NCBI GenBank assembly: GCA_037833965.1
Contig: AP031355.1
Location: 12,363,501 to 12,427,500 of the forward strand
DNA: 64,000 bases
Origin: Marchantia polymorpha subsp. ruderalis
Lineage: Eukaryota; Streptophyta; Marchantiopsida; Marchantiales; Marchantiaceae
Direction: 5' to 3'
Below, in pieces: positions 23,324 through 34,804 of this stretch. The notes under the pieces are model-generated. The model was not told where the DNA came from. It made no database searches and saw nothing but the letters and a program-made list of their open reading frames with translations. How positions within the stretch are numbered: the stretch's first letter is position 1; the number at the start of each line of letters is the position of its first letter. The position numbers and the translations under genes were made by a program.

Positions 23324-23749
23324 GTTCCAGGCGTTTTGCCTGGGGTTCTTTGCCAAACTCAGAAGTGCAGATCAAGAACCCATTTTCTCTGCGTGTTTGT
23401 GTCCTTACGTTCTGTCACCACGCATGAGGAGTTACAACTTAGCATTCCGCTCTCGAGAGACTTTCCCCCCCCTGAAATCTTGAGTAGAGGTCCTAACGGA
23501 TCTCTGGGTTGTGTTTCTGTAGTTTCAGGTGTGTGTGTGTGTGTGTGTGTGTTACGCTGCACTGTGCGACCTCCGAGTGCGCTCCGAGTGGACACTTGCA
23601 GTATTTCTCGGAGTGACAGTCGCCTGAGAATTCAAACTCATCAATAGTCTGTTAAACGTGACACTTTGTACCCTGTGTGTTCCTCTGTCCTTGTGGGTTC
23701 GACCTTTCTACCACTATATTGCAGTTTTAGCCTTTAGTGGGTTATTACA

Positions 23750-23890
23750 GTGGGACTGAAATCGAAGGTGGGAACTGAGGGTGTGAGACTGAAATCTAAT
23801 ACTCGAAATTGTGGGTGGAATCTGATAGGAGATTGAGGTCCCTCAGGGCGAGGGTGTTGAAAGCGTGGAGTCGCTGAGAGTGTAGCCGGA
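23750..23890 (+). repeat. Degenerate purine-rich minisatellite (right part)
   Basis: This continues the array interrupted by LTR C, beginning with the target duplication GTGGG. Words gggaactgagg and gtgagactgaaatct match 18581-18969. Confidence 0.6.
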
Positions 23891-25407
23891 GGGCTGAGCG
23901 GAAGAGTGTGTGCGACGGCCAAGAGGATCGCTGGGCCGAGACTGAGTTGATCACTAAGAAGAAGAATCGAGCAAGTGTTGAGAGTAGAATCGTGTTCCCT
24001 GGGTGTGAGGGTTGCTGTTAGGAAGGGTGTCACCTAGTGCTGCCAGTGTGTCACCTGACTGTGTCCGAGGCAGGGTGTCTAAGATGTGGCACTCATTCTA
24101 GGATAAGCCACAGCGGCTGTAGTATTGAGAAAGTCACCCATAGTTGGGTTAGATCTTTATGTGACGAAGAGCTTGTCTGCTGCTCTTTTGAAAATAGCAG
24201 ACATCAAGTTGTTAGTGTCAGTTCTGGACAATTTGTCTGTGGCAAAACGAGTATTCATGATCTCATTGTCTTGAATGCATTTTGACCACATGGTTTGAGA
24301 TCAAAGAAGTTAGATTATGGGAGCTCGAACCCCCACCTAGACCACAAACGCTGAAAGGTGGGGAGTTTAGGCTCACACCTATATGTACATATTATACATC
24401 CAATACACTTCAAATATATTACTTTTTCCAAAAATAAAAAAAATTGTACACCACAGAGGCCAAACATTGCATTTGTATATGAGTATCCACACACATATTC
24501 AAGCTCAGTCCCCAACTCAATAGTTCCACTGGGCTTGAACAGAATGGAAGTCTTCGTTCTTAGATGATAGAAGTTTCAATTCTAATTTCAAGATTTTTAT
24601 GTGAATAGAACGATTGCTATTATCTGCTCGACGTTGTATGCGCATGAGAAATCAGAGTCGTCTAGTATTGTTAATTTGTATTAGACGTACATTTCATTTC
24701 TAAGCCAGAATATAATCCATGGAATTTGATTGTTCAGATTCAATGTCTTCAATCACTTTTCACTTGAGTCACATCAATATTTTACTTTCAAACTGGAACT
24801 GACCGTGTTGTTTGCTTTAGAAGATTTATCTACTGAGCTTAAAAATATTCTTAAATTCTGACAAATGATCTTATATGTATTAGGTCTAAACAGGTATGGC
24901 TCGATGAATGCACTACATCTGACACATAACATAGAGACTATATTGGATATTGTAAGAAAATCTCCTCTGTTGCTGGATTGAGGCGAAATGGACGTAGAAA
25001 AAACGATTTGAGAGAAATCTCAAATAAAACTATCATTCCCTATTTCAAGTGATCCATGAATCGATCAGTTGCATAATTGTGTATGTGACACAAGTTTATT
25101 TGCAAGATCTCATTGTCATCACATTGGCCTTCCAATGAAGAATTACAATCCTTCATGATGTCCAATCAAAGTTCACTTTGATAAAATGTCAAACGTTATT
25201 ATAAACAAATACAATATTCAGGTGTATACATACAATATACAAGGTGTATCTGTATTTGTTGATATACAATATATTATAAAACCTGAACATACACACTCCA
25301 ATCTCTAGCTTATATAATTCTTTTACCTAGTGTAATGGGTGCATATGGTGAGACTGGAGTAGAAGGTGGGCTGCCCGCAGTGAGATGACTCCTTGGATAA
25401 CGCAATT
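23891..25407. other. No recognised gene
   Basis: Mostly AT-rich sequence. An imperfect inverted repeat lies near 24325-24377 (ccccacct / aggtggggag arms), and another near 25205-25260 (acaaataca / tgtatttgt arms). Neither has recognisable element ends. No protein family was identified on either strand. Confidence 0.45.
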
Positions 25408-25740
25408 ATCATGGGTTATATCTTCTCGTCCCAGTTATACCTATGGGTTTTCTGTGACGAGGACTTCAATAAGGCAACTGACGGTTCAAAAGGAAGGATC
25501 TCTTGACAAAGAGTCCAAAAGAAAGCTGGAGCTGCACAGACGCTATTGAGGCCAGTACAGTTGATTTTCACGAGAAGTTCATCAGAACACAAATCTCACG
25601 GTATTACGCGTTCTCGCAGTAGTACTGCCTCATCGACAGTTATGATTTCCAGCTTCAAATATTGGTCAAATGTGTTATCACATTGTGAGAATAATACAAA
25701 TACACCTTGTATCTTTATATTACAGAGCGTTGATTAGATC

Positions 25741-25850
25741 AGACTTGAACGGATCTCCGTACCAGCTTCTTACTTCCATCATCTATGTTCGAATCAGACT
25801 TGAACGGATCTCCGTACCAGCTTCTTACTTCCATCATCTATGTTCGAATC
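25741..25850. repeat. 55-bp tandem duplication at the NPF stop codon
   Basis: The 55-base unit beginning agacttgaacggatctccgt occurs at 25741-25795 and again, identically, at 25796-25850. The segmental-duplication partner near 53935 has only one copy. The unit includes the last codons and the junction carries the stop (25794-25796), so the protein end is unchanged. Confidence 0.9.
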
Positions 25851-28800
25851 ATCTGCGGAGTCTGATCTGATCTTCACTTGGTATTCAGAAGCTTCATCAG
25901 AGTTTGCCTTTACAGTCGACTCTGTTTGATCGTCCTCTCTCAAATTTTTATAAGTGTAAAAGTGTGCATACAGAACGAAAACACAAAGATTGACGAACAT
26001 TATGACAGTGAGTAACCAGTAGTAGTTGGCCAAGCCTCCAGTATTGAACCCACTCTTCAGCCAGCTTTTGGCGCCGCCATCACCAGAGAACCGTTCGGTT
26101 GCATTGACAATACCAATCGTGATAAATCGACCAAGTGCCTGACAACCAAACGTCAGAGCCATGGAAAGACTGACCATATTTTCGGGAAATTCTTGATGGT
26201 AGAGCTCCAGCATGGCAGTTCCCAGTAAAGGGTGGCTGAAACCCATCAATATAAGCTCGGGGAGCACCCATGCGGCGCTCATCGGGATTAGTCCACGCTT
26301 CACCTGCAGGTCGGTGATATTATGGGCTCGAATCACGCTCACCCTCCTCATCTCGACCAAAGCAGAGGCGCCCATCGTTGCTGCCGCGAAGAACAAGCCC
26401 AGGCCCGTTCTGACCTGAGGCGACAAGCCTCGAGGGTGGCCGGTCCATTTCTTCAGAGGACGGAGGAGGACGTACTCGTAGACCGCGATCCACAAGAGAG
26501 AGGAGACAATGCTCACGGTCATAACGGTAGCCGGAGGAAAAGTGAAGCTCCCCCAGTGGCGATCCATTCCGGACACTTGTTGCACGCCGAACGTCATGTT
26601 CTGAGCTGCCGCAACGTATAAGAAGCAGGAACACAGCCAGTTCGGAAACAACAGAAGCACCACCTTCAGAACTTCGACTTGCGTCACGGTGCACAGCTTC
26701 CACTCGCGCATCAGTTGCTGTTTCTGATCGGAACTAAGACGTTTCGCATCATCGGGCAGGACCGCAGCCTTGTCCAGAAACCTGTTCCACAAGTGACAAC
26801 CTCAGAATGAATGAGCTCTGCAAGTCCACATGAGCTCCAGAAGCCAACAGCTTTTCCTGAGCATCGACAGCTCTGCGTAACGACCAGCATTATACAGCAG
26901 CGGCGATGTTTTTCCCGGGGATAGGCTCGGAGTAGTTTCTGATAGCTTCATACGCTCATGTCTCCGTCTAATTCTGAGGAAAAGCGATTGAACATGTTTG
27001 TGCATGGGAATGAGTAGAGAGTCGCAGAGGGAGGGCCGTGACCAGCAATGGCTGTCGTTGAAGGCAGTCTGAGAGGATTGCAATCGAACTTTGAACCATG
27101 GTGAACAATCTCCTTGACCTTCGGATCTAGACGGAGCGCAAGAAATGTGATAAGGGCAGGGCAGGGAGTCTTACTTCAGTCCCTCGCTGTGAGTTATCTT
27201 ACGGATGCGATTGAGCTGTATATCTGACGTCTCTCCTTCGAGTTCGTACAAATTAGAACCATCTGCTGGTAAAGGCTTGCGCCAGTTCCTCGTGGCGGCA
27301 ACAATCACCTTGGCCAAAATTGTCAGCGGACTGCCCACGGGCTTTTGGTGTCTGCGTCAGTACGGTACGGATGGTGTTATCGGACAAGCCGTCCTAACTT
27401 CAAAACCTGAAGACTCTATCCTATGAGATACTTAGTTCATACTATGTTTTAGCTAGAGATTCACATGCAATTGCGGGAGTGTTTCATCTTATCATTATCT
27501 GTCCCTGCATATGACTAGCATGAAGCTCTTGCGAGGTTTCTCCTCTAGTCCATTTATTCTTTCTGGCTCTACGCTGTTGAACCTGACTCTGCAGGTATCG
27601 ACTGATTTTCATTCTAATCTGACAGTCGTTACATAAGGATGATTTTGCTAATTAACACTGAGATCCGAAGAAATTTTACAAATGCATTTCCTGGATCAGT
27701 GCAAAGACCTCATATTAGGCATGTGGAAAAAAAAATCAGATTCCTGTTTCCATAGCTTAGCATCCATCATACATATTGAAATCCTAACGTCTTTTCAGAC
27801 TGACAACGTTGACAAGTTTCATCACGGTATGGAGGCCGTAGTCGTGATGGAAAGGTGTACCTCAAATAGCGAATGCCAAAGAGGGAGATGATGATGCCTG
27901 CATAAAAAGTCCCTGCCATTGTGGAATATCCTTCCTTGAAGCCGACGTCTGTCTGAAGCCAGAAGAAGACAGTGGTGGCCAGCAAAAGGGAAGCTTCAAA
28001 CACTGCATAGTAGTAGGAGAAAAATAGAATTCCTTTCTCTTTCTCCACGGGATCCGTGTAGTCAAATTGCTGCCTCCCCAAGGACAGCACTGTAGGCTTG
28101 ATTCCTGCAGCGCCCAAACCTGTAATAAACAGTCCTGCCATGAACACGCTCTGGATGTGCTGACTGGCAGGCGGGCATACGGCCTCGTCGCATTGGGGAG
28201 GTATCAGATTTGGTAGCGATACAGCGAGCACCAAACCAATAAGGCCCTGTGTAAATTCAAAGGAGTGGTAACATTAGTGTTAATCAATCAGAACCTCAAG
28301 CATTCATTGTTCCTGAAGCAATGACATATGCAAAGGTTGGTTTCCTTGGAACTGGATCTTACCCCACCATAGACGACGCACGATGCTGCGATGACCCAAA
28401 AAGGTAGGATGTAGGCATCAGCAATAAATCCGAAGATTATGGTAGCCACCATCGTTGAGCCGGCAATATAGTTGGTGAGGTTCGCAGCAGTGGCCACGTC
28501 AAGGTGCAAGATATTGACTGTGTACGTGATGAGGTTCCCTTGTAGAGCAAGCAAAACTAGGGAGTTTACGAATACGATAACTGAGACAAAAACCAACATT
28601 GCGATTTGGAGAGGACATGAGTTACGAGAAACCTCAAGTTATCAGGTTTTTTGCAACCAGATATCCACCACAGTTGGCAGCAAGGTATTTTCCGCAAACA
28701 TGAATACCACAGTATAATTTTCTCAGCTATATTTCATAAATCTCAATACATGTAAAATGTCGCTGAGGATGGAGCCTTGTGGCTCCATGTCACAAGCAGA

Positions 28801-29374
28801 TGGGACTTTGACCGGGTTATTGTTGCATGAGCAACAGGCTTGTCGCCTATGTACTGCACGCACAAATTTGACTTCTTCAAGCCGTCCAGAAGATATGTGA
28901 AAAGAATCTATCAGTTCTAACAATCTTTCTTGAAACAAAGGTTGCGTTCAATTCACAACCTTATGAGAAGATTTGAACTTGGTGAATCATACAACACGGT
29001 AATATCTAGGCGTAAATCTACTGTGTTATTCAGTGTAGGCACGCAGTACAGGCTTCAACTAGACGGATTGATAGCGGAAATTTTTGTTGCAACCGAAGAA
29101 TGACGAAATTTAATACAGGCTGGCATATTCCGGAGAAAACCGATCTTATTTAGAACCAGATGTCTCTGAAATTTAAGATTGCAGTCGAAATCTGATCAAC
29201 TGAAAGCGTTTGGAGATAGGAGCTGAAATAGTCACCATAGAGGAATGAAGCGGCTCGCCATGTCCCCGACTTAGACTTATCTGATGGCTTTCCTCTCAAA
29301 CTGATAGATCCATCTCCCACTCTTCTCTCCGGAGGTAACTCGGCTTCTTCAGCTTTGATTTGCATAGATCCCAT
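25794..29374 (-). CDS. NRT1/PTR family (NPF) transporter, copy 1
   Basis: Membrane transporter of the major facilitator superfamily; NPF proteins move nitrate, peptides, hormones or glucosinolates, and the substrate here is unknown. Exons by GT-AG sites and family alignment: 29236-29374, 28363-28580, 27861-28246, 27175-27351, 25794-26781, giving 635 codons in frame. Family marks include DGSISLRGKP and SGTWRAASF (N-terminus), NLITYTVNILH, FGFIADAYILPFW, GLGAAGIKPTVLSLGRQQFD, EKGILFFSYYYAV, KPVGSPLTILAKVIVAA, FLDKAAVLP, LLRPLKKWTGHPRGLSPQVRTGLGLF and a C-terminal helix pair. About twelve membrane helices are expected. The ExxER motif normally in helix 1 is absent: the aligned stretch reads VFVNS. 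The start is the ATG at 29374 (MGSMQIK), next to the conserved N-terminal block. Confidence 0.85.
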
Positions 29375-29603
29375 GTCAGATGTACGAGATACTTAATGGA
29401 TGTGAAGCTTTGATGTACTCTGTTGTGGACTGACTTTGATCTTCGTGATCAGTATCTGCTCCTGGTCTTCGAAGTTGCTGAGGTTGCAACTGAAGGTGCA
29501 TAAACAACAGCGTTTTGACTGCTGATAGTGGCCACACTGAGCATGTTTCTGTCCGTATTCCTGCACGAGGAGATTTCTGTAATCGTGCACTCATTTTCTT
29601 CAA

Positions 29604-31718
29604 AAGACTTGTATTACAGAAGGTAATGTGATAATGGCTACAGTACAGATAAAATGTCAGTGGTTGATAACTTCGCGCTGATGGAAACGAGAGAGCAGCA
29701 AATCAGTAACCATATACGACATCATCTATTATACTGATATCAAATTGAGATGCTTCTGAAACTCATGCAAACCACATCAAGTGTTCTAGAGGAAGCAAAA
29801 CTTCTTATGCTAAATGTCTGTTCTGTACTCAACCACGAAATTCTCGTTGTCGACTACGCTGCTCTACGACGATAAATTTATGTTTCAGAGATGGTATGAG
29901 ATGACAAACTTCTCCCATAAGCTATCAAACTATGAGCTACCGCGTTGCTCGCACATGTAGTAATACTAGTATTAATTCAGACGCAGGTTGATATGTCTCC
30001 GGTGTATCGACTCTCACATACTGCCTGGTACTATGCTGAGAGATCAAGAGCTCGGGAACAAAAGAAGTACCTCGAAGTGACTCTCAATCCAGTGTCAGAT
30101 GTATGCTTCCTGTCGCGGGTGATTGAACGGTCAAGTCCTCCGTAGTTTCGCTAAGTATATATGAGGACGCAATGATGGCAAGAGTTGATAATAAATCTCT
30201 CTTGGTCTACTAAGAGACAGTGAACGAAACTAGTCTGATGCGCACCAGTGGTCTGGAAGCCAAACGATTGGACAAACTCATAATTCTTAATCACTTATAT
30301 CACGTGTGGCAAGATGACAGTGCTAGATGGCGACATGTGAAAACACTTTAATATAATCAGTACTATAATACCTTTGATACTCCATTGAACGTGTGATTTC
30401 TTCCAGTTAACTCAGATTCTTACATTTTTCAAGAAATAAAAACCCGACCTGAATACACGAAATAAGAGGAAAAAAATTCACATCTTTGAAATCAATAAAG
30501 AATTACGGGAATTTTTGTCAATTCTATAACATATCATTACTTGTTTCATATTGTTGAGATTATCTAAAGTATGAATGTGAAATTTTAACCCTTTATGTAA
30601 TAGAGAATCAATCTTTACTTGAAATAATGAAATTTCACAGATTCATGTGTCTATTTTTCAAGTCTTTTTTTTTCATTTTGTGAAACAAAATTCAAATCTT
30701 GATATTTAGATAAGATGCGTTTATAGAAGAGTAGTGAAATTTGGTTATCACATAGACCCTTAAAAAAATTCTCGTGGACTTCCAAATTTTCTGGATTTGC
30801 GATCCTATTCTCAGAAAAAACCCAATAACCGATATACTGCAGATATATATTTTTCATCGCATTATCTCCAACTGATCAAAAGTCACATGTGGTCCCACGC
30901 ATCCGGAAACTGTCCTCCAGAACATTATCTTAAGAACCGTGGCACGGAACCCTTGTCATCAATCGGTTTCGATGGAATAGTCAATAGGATAGAGACTCTT
31001 CTTCACATTATTGAAGTCCGGCAGAGAACAGATCTTGCCAGAAATATTATCATACACTACAGAATGTAATGCAAGTGAAATGATCAAAATCAGAATGACG
31101 AGAAATCTATTACACTAGTTCAGGGCTTAGTCGCCTTGAAATAACAAGCATAGTCTCGAATTTCCAGATGTTTCACTTAGACTTTTCAGTGCTAAGCATA
31201 ATTTGGTCCCAGAAGCATCACTATGCGAGTACTCAACATGTTGCGTTTGCCGAGATTTTTCATGGGACTCTCGTGTATTGAATACCTGGTACAAACAGCA
31301 AGTGCCAGAAGATTCAGGAAGCAAAATGGATGGGAAAACATACTAAGACAAAATTCACTAACACCACAATAAAGAGTCTTCCAGATTGACTGAATGATTA
31401 GTCTTCTAGATTAAATGAAAAGGTTCTTACACACAAAAAATTCGGACTATGTCAATTTACTTCTATGAGAAAAGATAAGAAACTCTTTGAAATCCATTGT
31501 TGTATCAATATATTATCAAATTGATATCCATAATCAAAATTTCGTTTCCATTTGAACTCAACAAGTTTATAGATGGAAGCTTAGACTTACCACCACACAC
31601 AAAAAAAAAGATTGGGATAAAACCTTTTTATGTCTAAGTGATCCGAATGAGTTTGACGGTCACCATCCTTTATCCTAAATTATGAAATTGCTCTTGTATA
31701 CGATCTTCCTACTTCATT
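29604..31718. other. Upstream flank of NPF copy 1, no gene
   Basis: Collinear with 57740-60410 in the second copy of the duplication, apart from the copy-specific stretch there. It should contain the NPF promoter. Short frames such as those near 30797 are matched in the second copy only at the DNA level, with no conserved reading frame, so I read them as noncoding. Confidence 0.5.
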
Positions 31719-32441
31719 GAAGTAGGAAGAATTTCTTCTTCAATTTATAAGTTGAAAGCTTTCCAATGGTGATGCCTTAGGCTGAATTGATCAGAAATGG
31801 CAACTAAACACTATATTAAAACATATATATATTAATCATTGCTTATATTCTTTCTTCTAATTTTCTTTACTCTTTTCATGATCATTCTATAAATTCATGT
31901 AATTCCAGGACACTAAAAAGGAATCGTGTTGATGACCACTCGATCTTTGTTTTTAGTGCGAAGTAGGAAGAATTTCTTCTTCAATTTATAAGTTGAAAGC
32001 TTTCCAATGGTGATGCCTTAGGCTGAATTGATCAGAAATGGCAACTAAACACTATATTAAAACATATATATATTAATCATTGCTTATATTCTTTCTTCTA
32101 ATTTTCTTTACTCTTTTCTTGATCATTCTATAAATTCATGTAATTCCAGGACACTAAAAAGGAATCGTGTTGATGACCACTCGATCTTTGTTTTTAGTGC
32201 GAAGTAGGAAGAACTTCTTCTTCAATTTATAAGTTGAAAGCTTTCCAATGGTGATGCCTTAGGCTGAATTGATCAGAAACGGCAACTAAACACTATATTA
32301 AAACATGTATATATTAATCATTGCTTATATTCTTTCTTCTAATTTTCTTTACTCTTTTCTTGATCATTCTATAAATTCATGTGATTCCAGGACACTAAAA
32401 AGGAATCGTGTTGATGACCACTCGATCTTTGTTTTTAGTGC
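31719..32441. repeat. Three-copy tandem array, 241-bp unit
   Basis: The unit starts gaagtaggaagaa at 31719, 31960 and 32201, a constant 241-base period, and ends ctcgatctttgtttttagtgc. The three units differ at only a few bases. The segmental-duplication partner has just one partial, diverged unit near 60404-60500, so amplification happened after the duplication or was lost there. Confidence 0.9.
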
Positions 32442-34804
32442 GAGGTTGCGAGTTCACAAATTCTAGCGTAACGTCACCAAATGACAACGAAGGTAGTAAC
32501 CTTTTAAATAAGATCCTTTTCTTACTATATTACAGAAAGACTTTTGTTTTGGTCCAACAAATCTAAAGTCAATACTAGGAATATCTCGACCAAATAAAAC
32601 GATCATACTTTTCATGGTAGAGAATAAGCTTAAAATGGGATATCAGATTTACAAATATTTACCTTAGATTTGAACTGGTCTTCCATCGTGATCGAGTACG
32701 TACGAGTACGTACGTAAGCTGTGAGTTAAACTTTTTGAAGAATCAAAGGGCACAGTACTGTACGAGATTCAGATCAGTAATATTCCTAGACATGCACTTT
32801 TGTACACAACCATCAGTAACTACCTTCTACTGACCTTTAATCTATCAGTATCTGTCAGTAGACAGTATTCCAGAGAGTTCATGCCCTTCCACTTGCGAAC
32901 GGCAGAGCTGCACATTACCTCCACTCTCGGTCGCAAAGAGCTATAATATATGTCCTCCATATCTCGACAAGGGTAGTCATGGGTGTGAACATCGATAGAG
33001 CCAGGAGTTCATATGAGATTTTCATCACACATTAGTGGCTGTGAAGAACTCCATACCTCCTCCAACAGGTGAGAACTATGAATATTATTTTTGTCGGTTG
33101 GTAAGTGTCAAGTTCCTCTTTCTTCATTTCAGTTTTGGAAAATCTCGACATTAACGAAGATCATGCACATGGCACATAGACAAACGCAGCTTTCTGCAGC
33201 TCTTTTGTTTACTTCCCAAACTTCAGGGTTACATTTTGATATTCATGTGTCGCAATAAGTCAGATAGAGCCGGATTCTGTTTCGTTCAGATCCAAAGTAC
33301 TATAATTCCTGTATACGTTTACACTTCTGCTGTAGCCTTCCGTTAGAATTTACCATCTTTGTGTTTGTTGAATCAGCTCAAGAATGATCCAACTTCTTTA
33401 CATCTGATATTGAATCAACCTTCAAAGTGAACGATCGAGTCTGGTCAATCGAGACATTTGTCATCAGTTCAGATAGAGCTTTGGAAACTTAGTGAAGACT
33501 TTCTATCCCCTCTGAGTTCTAGGGTTGTATCATTGATCATCCGGAACATCAACCACATTCGTTGGAGTTTATGGAATAGAATTACAATAATATCGCTGTA
33601 TCTGGTAGATTGATCTCTCCGACAAGCCTTGAACCCGCATGTCGAGTCGAGTTCTCATCAAGAAAGCGAATACAGACATAAATCTCCACGTGTTGATCAC
33701 ATGGAGACAATAGGAAAACACACGTTGTACCGCCAATGATAATATATTGCTACTTTAGCGAGCTTCATAATACTAAAGTTGGTCAAAAATATTAATATAA
33801 AGTTAACTTATATCCACATTTCCTGCACTGAGACACGCCATCTGCTGACTTTGACAGTTTCCAAGGAAGTCGATCTTTTCTTGTATTTGGATGCCCGCGT
33901 TTGAAAGGAATAGTGTTGCACGTGTTGCAAGTTCTCTACTTTAGATCTCTTTTATAACAAAACTAAGTCCCCACCGAAGAGTCTTTCACACGAGTCTTCG
34001 TTGCACAAAAATTCAAGTTGACTTTGACATCGTAGAAGCCATCTATGTATGTTGTCAAGAGTCTAATGCCAGGTTAGATACTCCACAAAGATAATCACAA
34101 GTAGCAGCAGTGCATTTGGCTTAGAGGAGGTAAAAAAATTCGAGGGTGGCAGAAGCTCGACCCGATTTTGACGCATAACATGCTTCGTGGAATACAGTTG
34201 ACCGTACTCACTCTCATAAGGTTCACAATGATACACTATATGACTAATATGGAGTCCCGGAACCAACTGTATTCACTGTAGCTCACCGTCCTAGATAGAA
34301 AGATGTTTGTCAGTCGGTAAAAAGTCCTACTTTTCCAAGCACATTTCCATCTTTTCACGATAGTATATCCAGTTCGTGGAGGTAGCTAAACTTGTAGGTA
34401 TGACCATTGTCTTTGACAATTTTCTGTCGTCATTTTTTCATTTTTCACAGGAATCACCTAGATATGTTAGCTGCTAGTGTAGACTTCTACCATTGGGTAC
34501 TAGCCAAAAATTGATTCCTGTGAGATTCATCACTTTATGGGGTCTTCCCGAACTTTGCTGCATGATGTAGACTTGTACCAGAACATAAAGAACATGAGTA
34601 TGGATGACTCCCCATCGATTCCATGCTTTCATCGAGATAGAGAAATTGTGGTTCTTAGTAACAGGAGCTTGATTTCCTTGTGCGTGGGGATGTTTGTCCG
34701 ATTATATACATCTGTGATTAGATCACAGTACCCCTTCCACTGATTGCTATCGTTCTTTGTTTTTCCACAATGTCTTTGGGTGCCATCTGCGAACAGCATC
34801 GGCA
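32442..34804. other. No recognised gene; upstream of the Rcat gene
   Basis: AT-rich. The repeated word gagtacgtac lies near 32695-32715. I searched both strands for missing RING1 and IBR segments of an RBR ligase, which might be earlier exons of the next gene, and saw none. A possible splice acceptor (ctgcgaacag) lies just before 34797. Confidence 0.45.

Larger units (their letters stand above)
18970..23749 (+). mobile_element. Element C: solo LTR (4780 bp) with perfect target duplication
   Basis: It starts TGTGGTACCCCAC at 18970 and ends GTTATTACA at 23749. The five bases before it (18965-18969) and after it (23750-23754) are both GTGGG, the 5-bp target duplication expected for LTR-element integration. 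No internal region is present, so this is a solo LTR left by recombination between two LTRs. It contains the hairpin module (19283-19317), a relic of the long ORF, a TATA box (23315) and a (TG)n tract near 23528. It is closely similar to F, but its ORF is broken. Confidence 0.9.
25408..32830. repeat. Segmental duplication, copy 1
   Basis: From the words ctcgtcccagtta at the left to gggca.agtactgtacgag and accatcagta at the right, this block can be followed collinearly in 53611-60605, same orientation. It includes the whole NPF gene, its introns and about 3 kb upstream. The exons are nearly identical, and introns and flanks carry small indels. Differences include a 55-bp tandem duplication at the gene's 3' end and a three-copy 241-bp array here, and a several-hundred-base unmatched stretch in copy 2 (about 58.59-59.34 kb). 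Confidence 0.85.

Noticed and set aside
27205-27426. Plus-strand frame with GKGLRQFLVAATITLAKIVSG
   Set aside because: It is a shadow of NPF exon 4; the minus strand reads KPVGSPLTILAKVIVAA, a clear family motif with matching splice sites.
31719-32441. CRISPR-like array
   Set aside because: The units are directly adjacent 241-bp copies with no spacers, and the sequence is eukaryotic.
34757-34804. Upstream start for the Rcat gene
   Set aside because: The frame is open from about 34757, but there is no ATG before 34805; the leading codon is TTG, which is unlikely to start translation in a plant.
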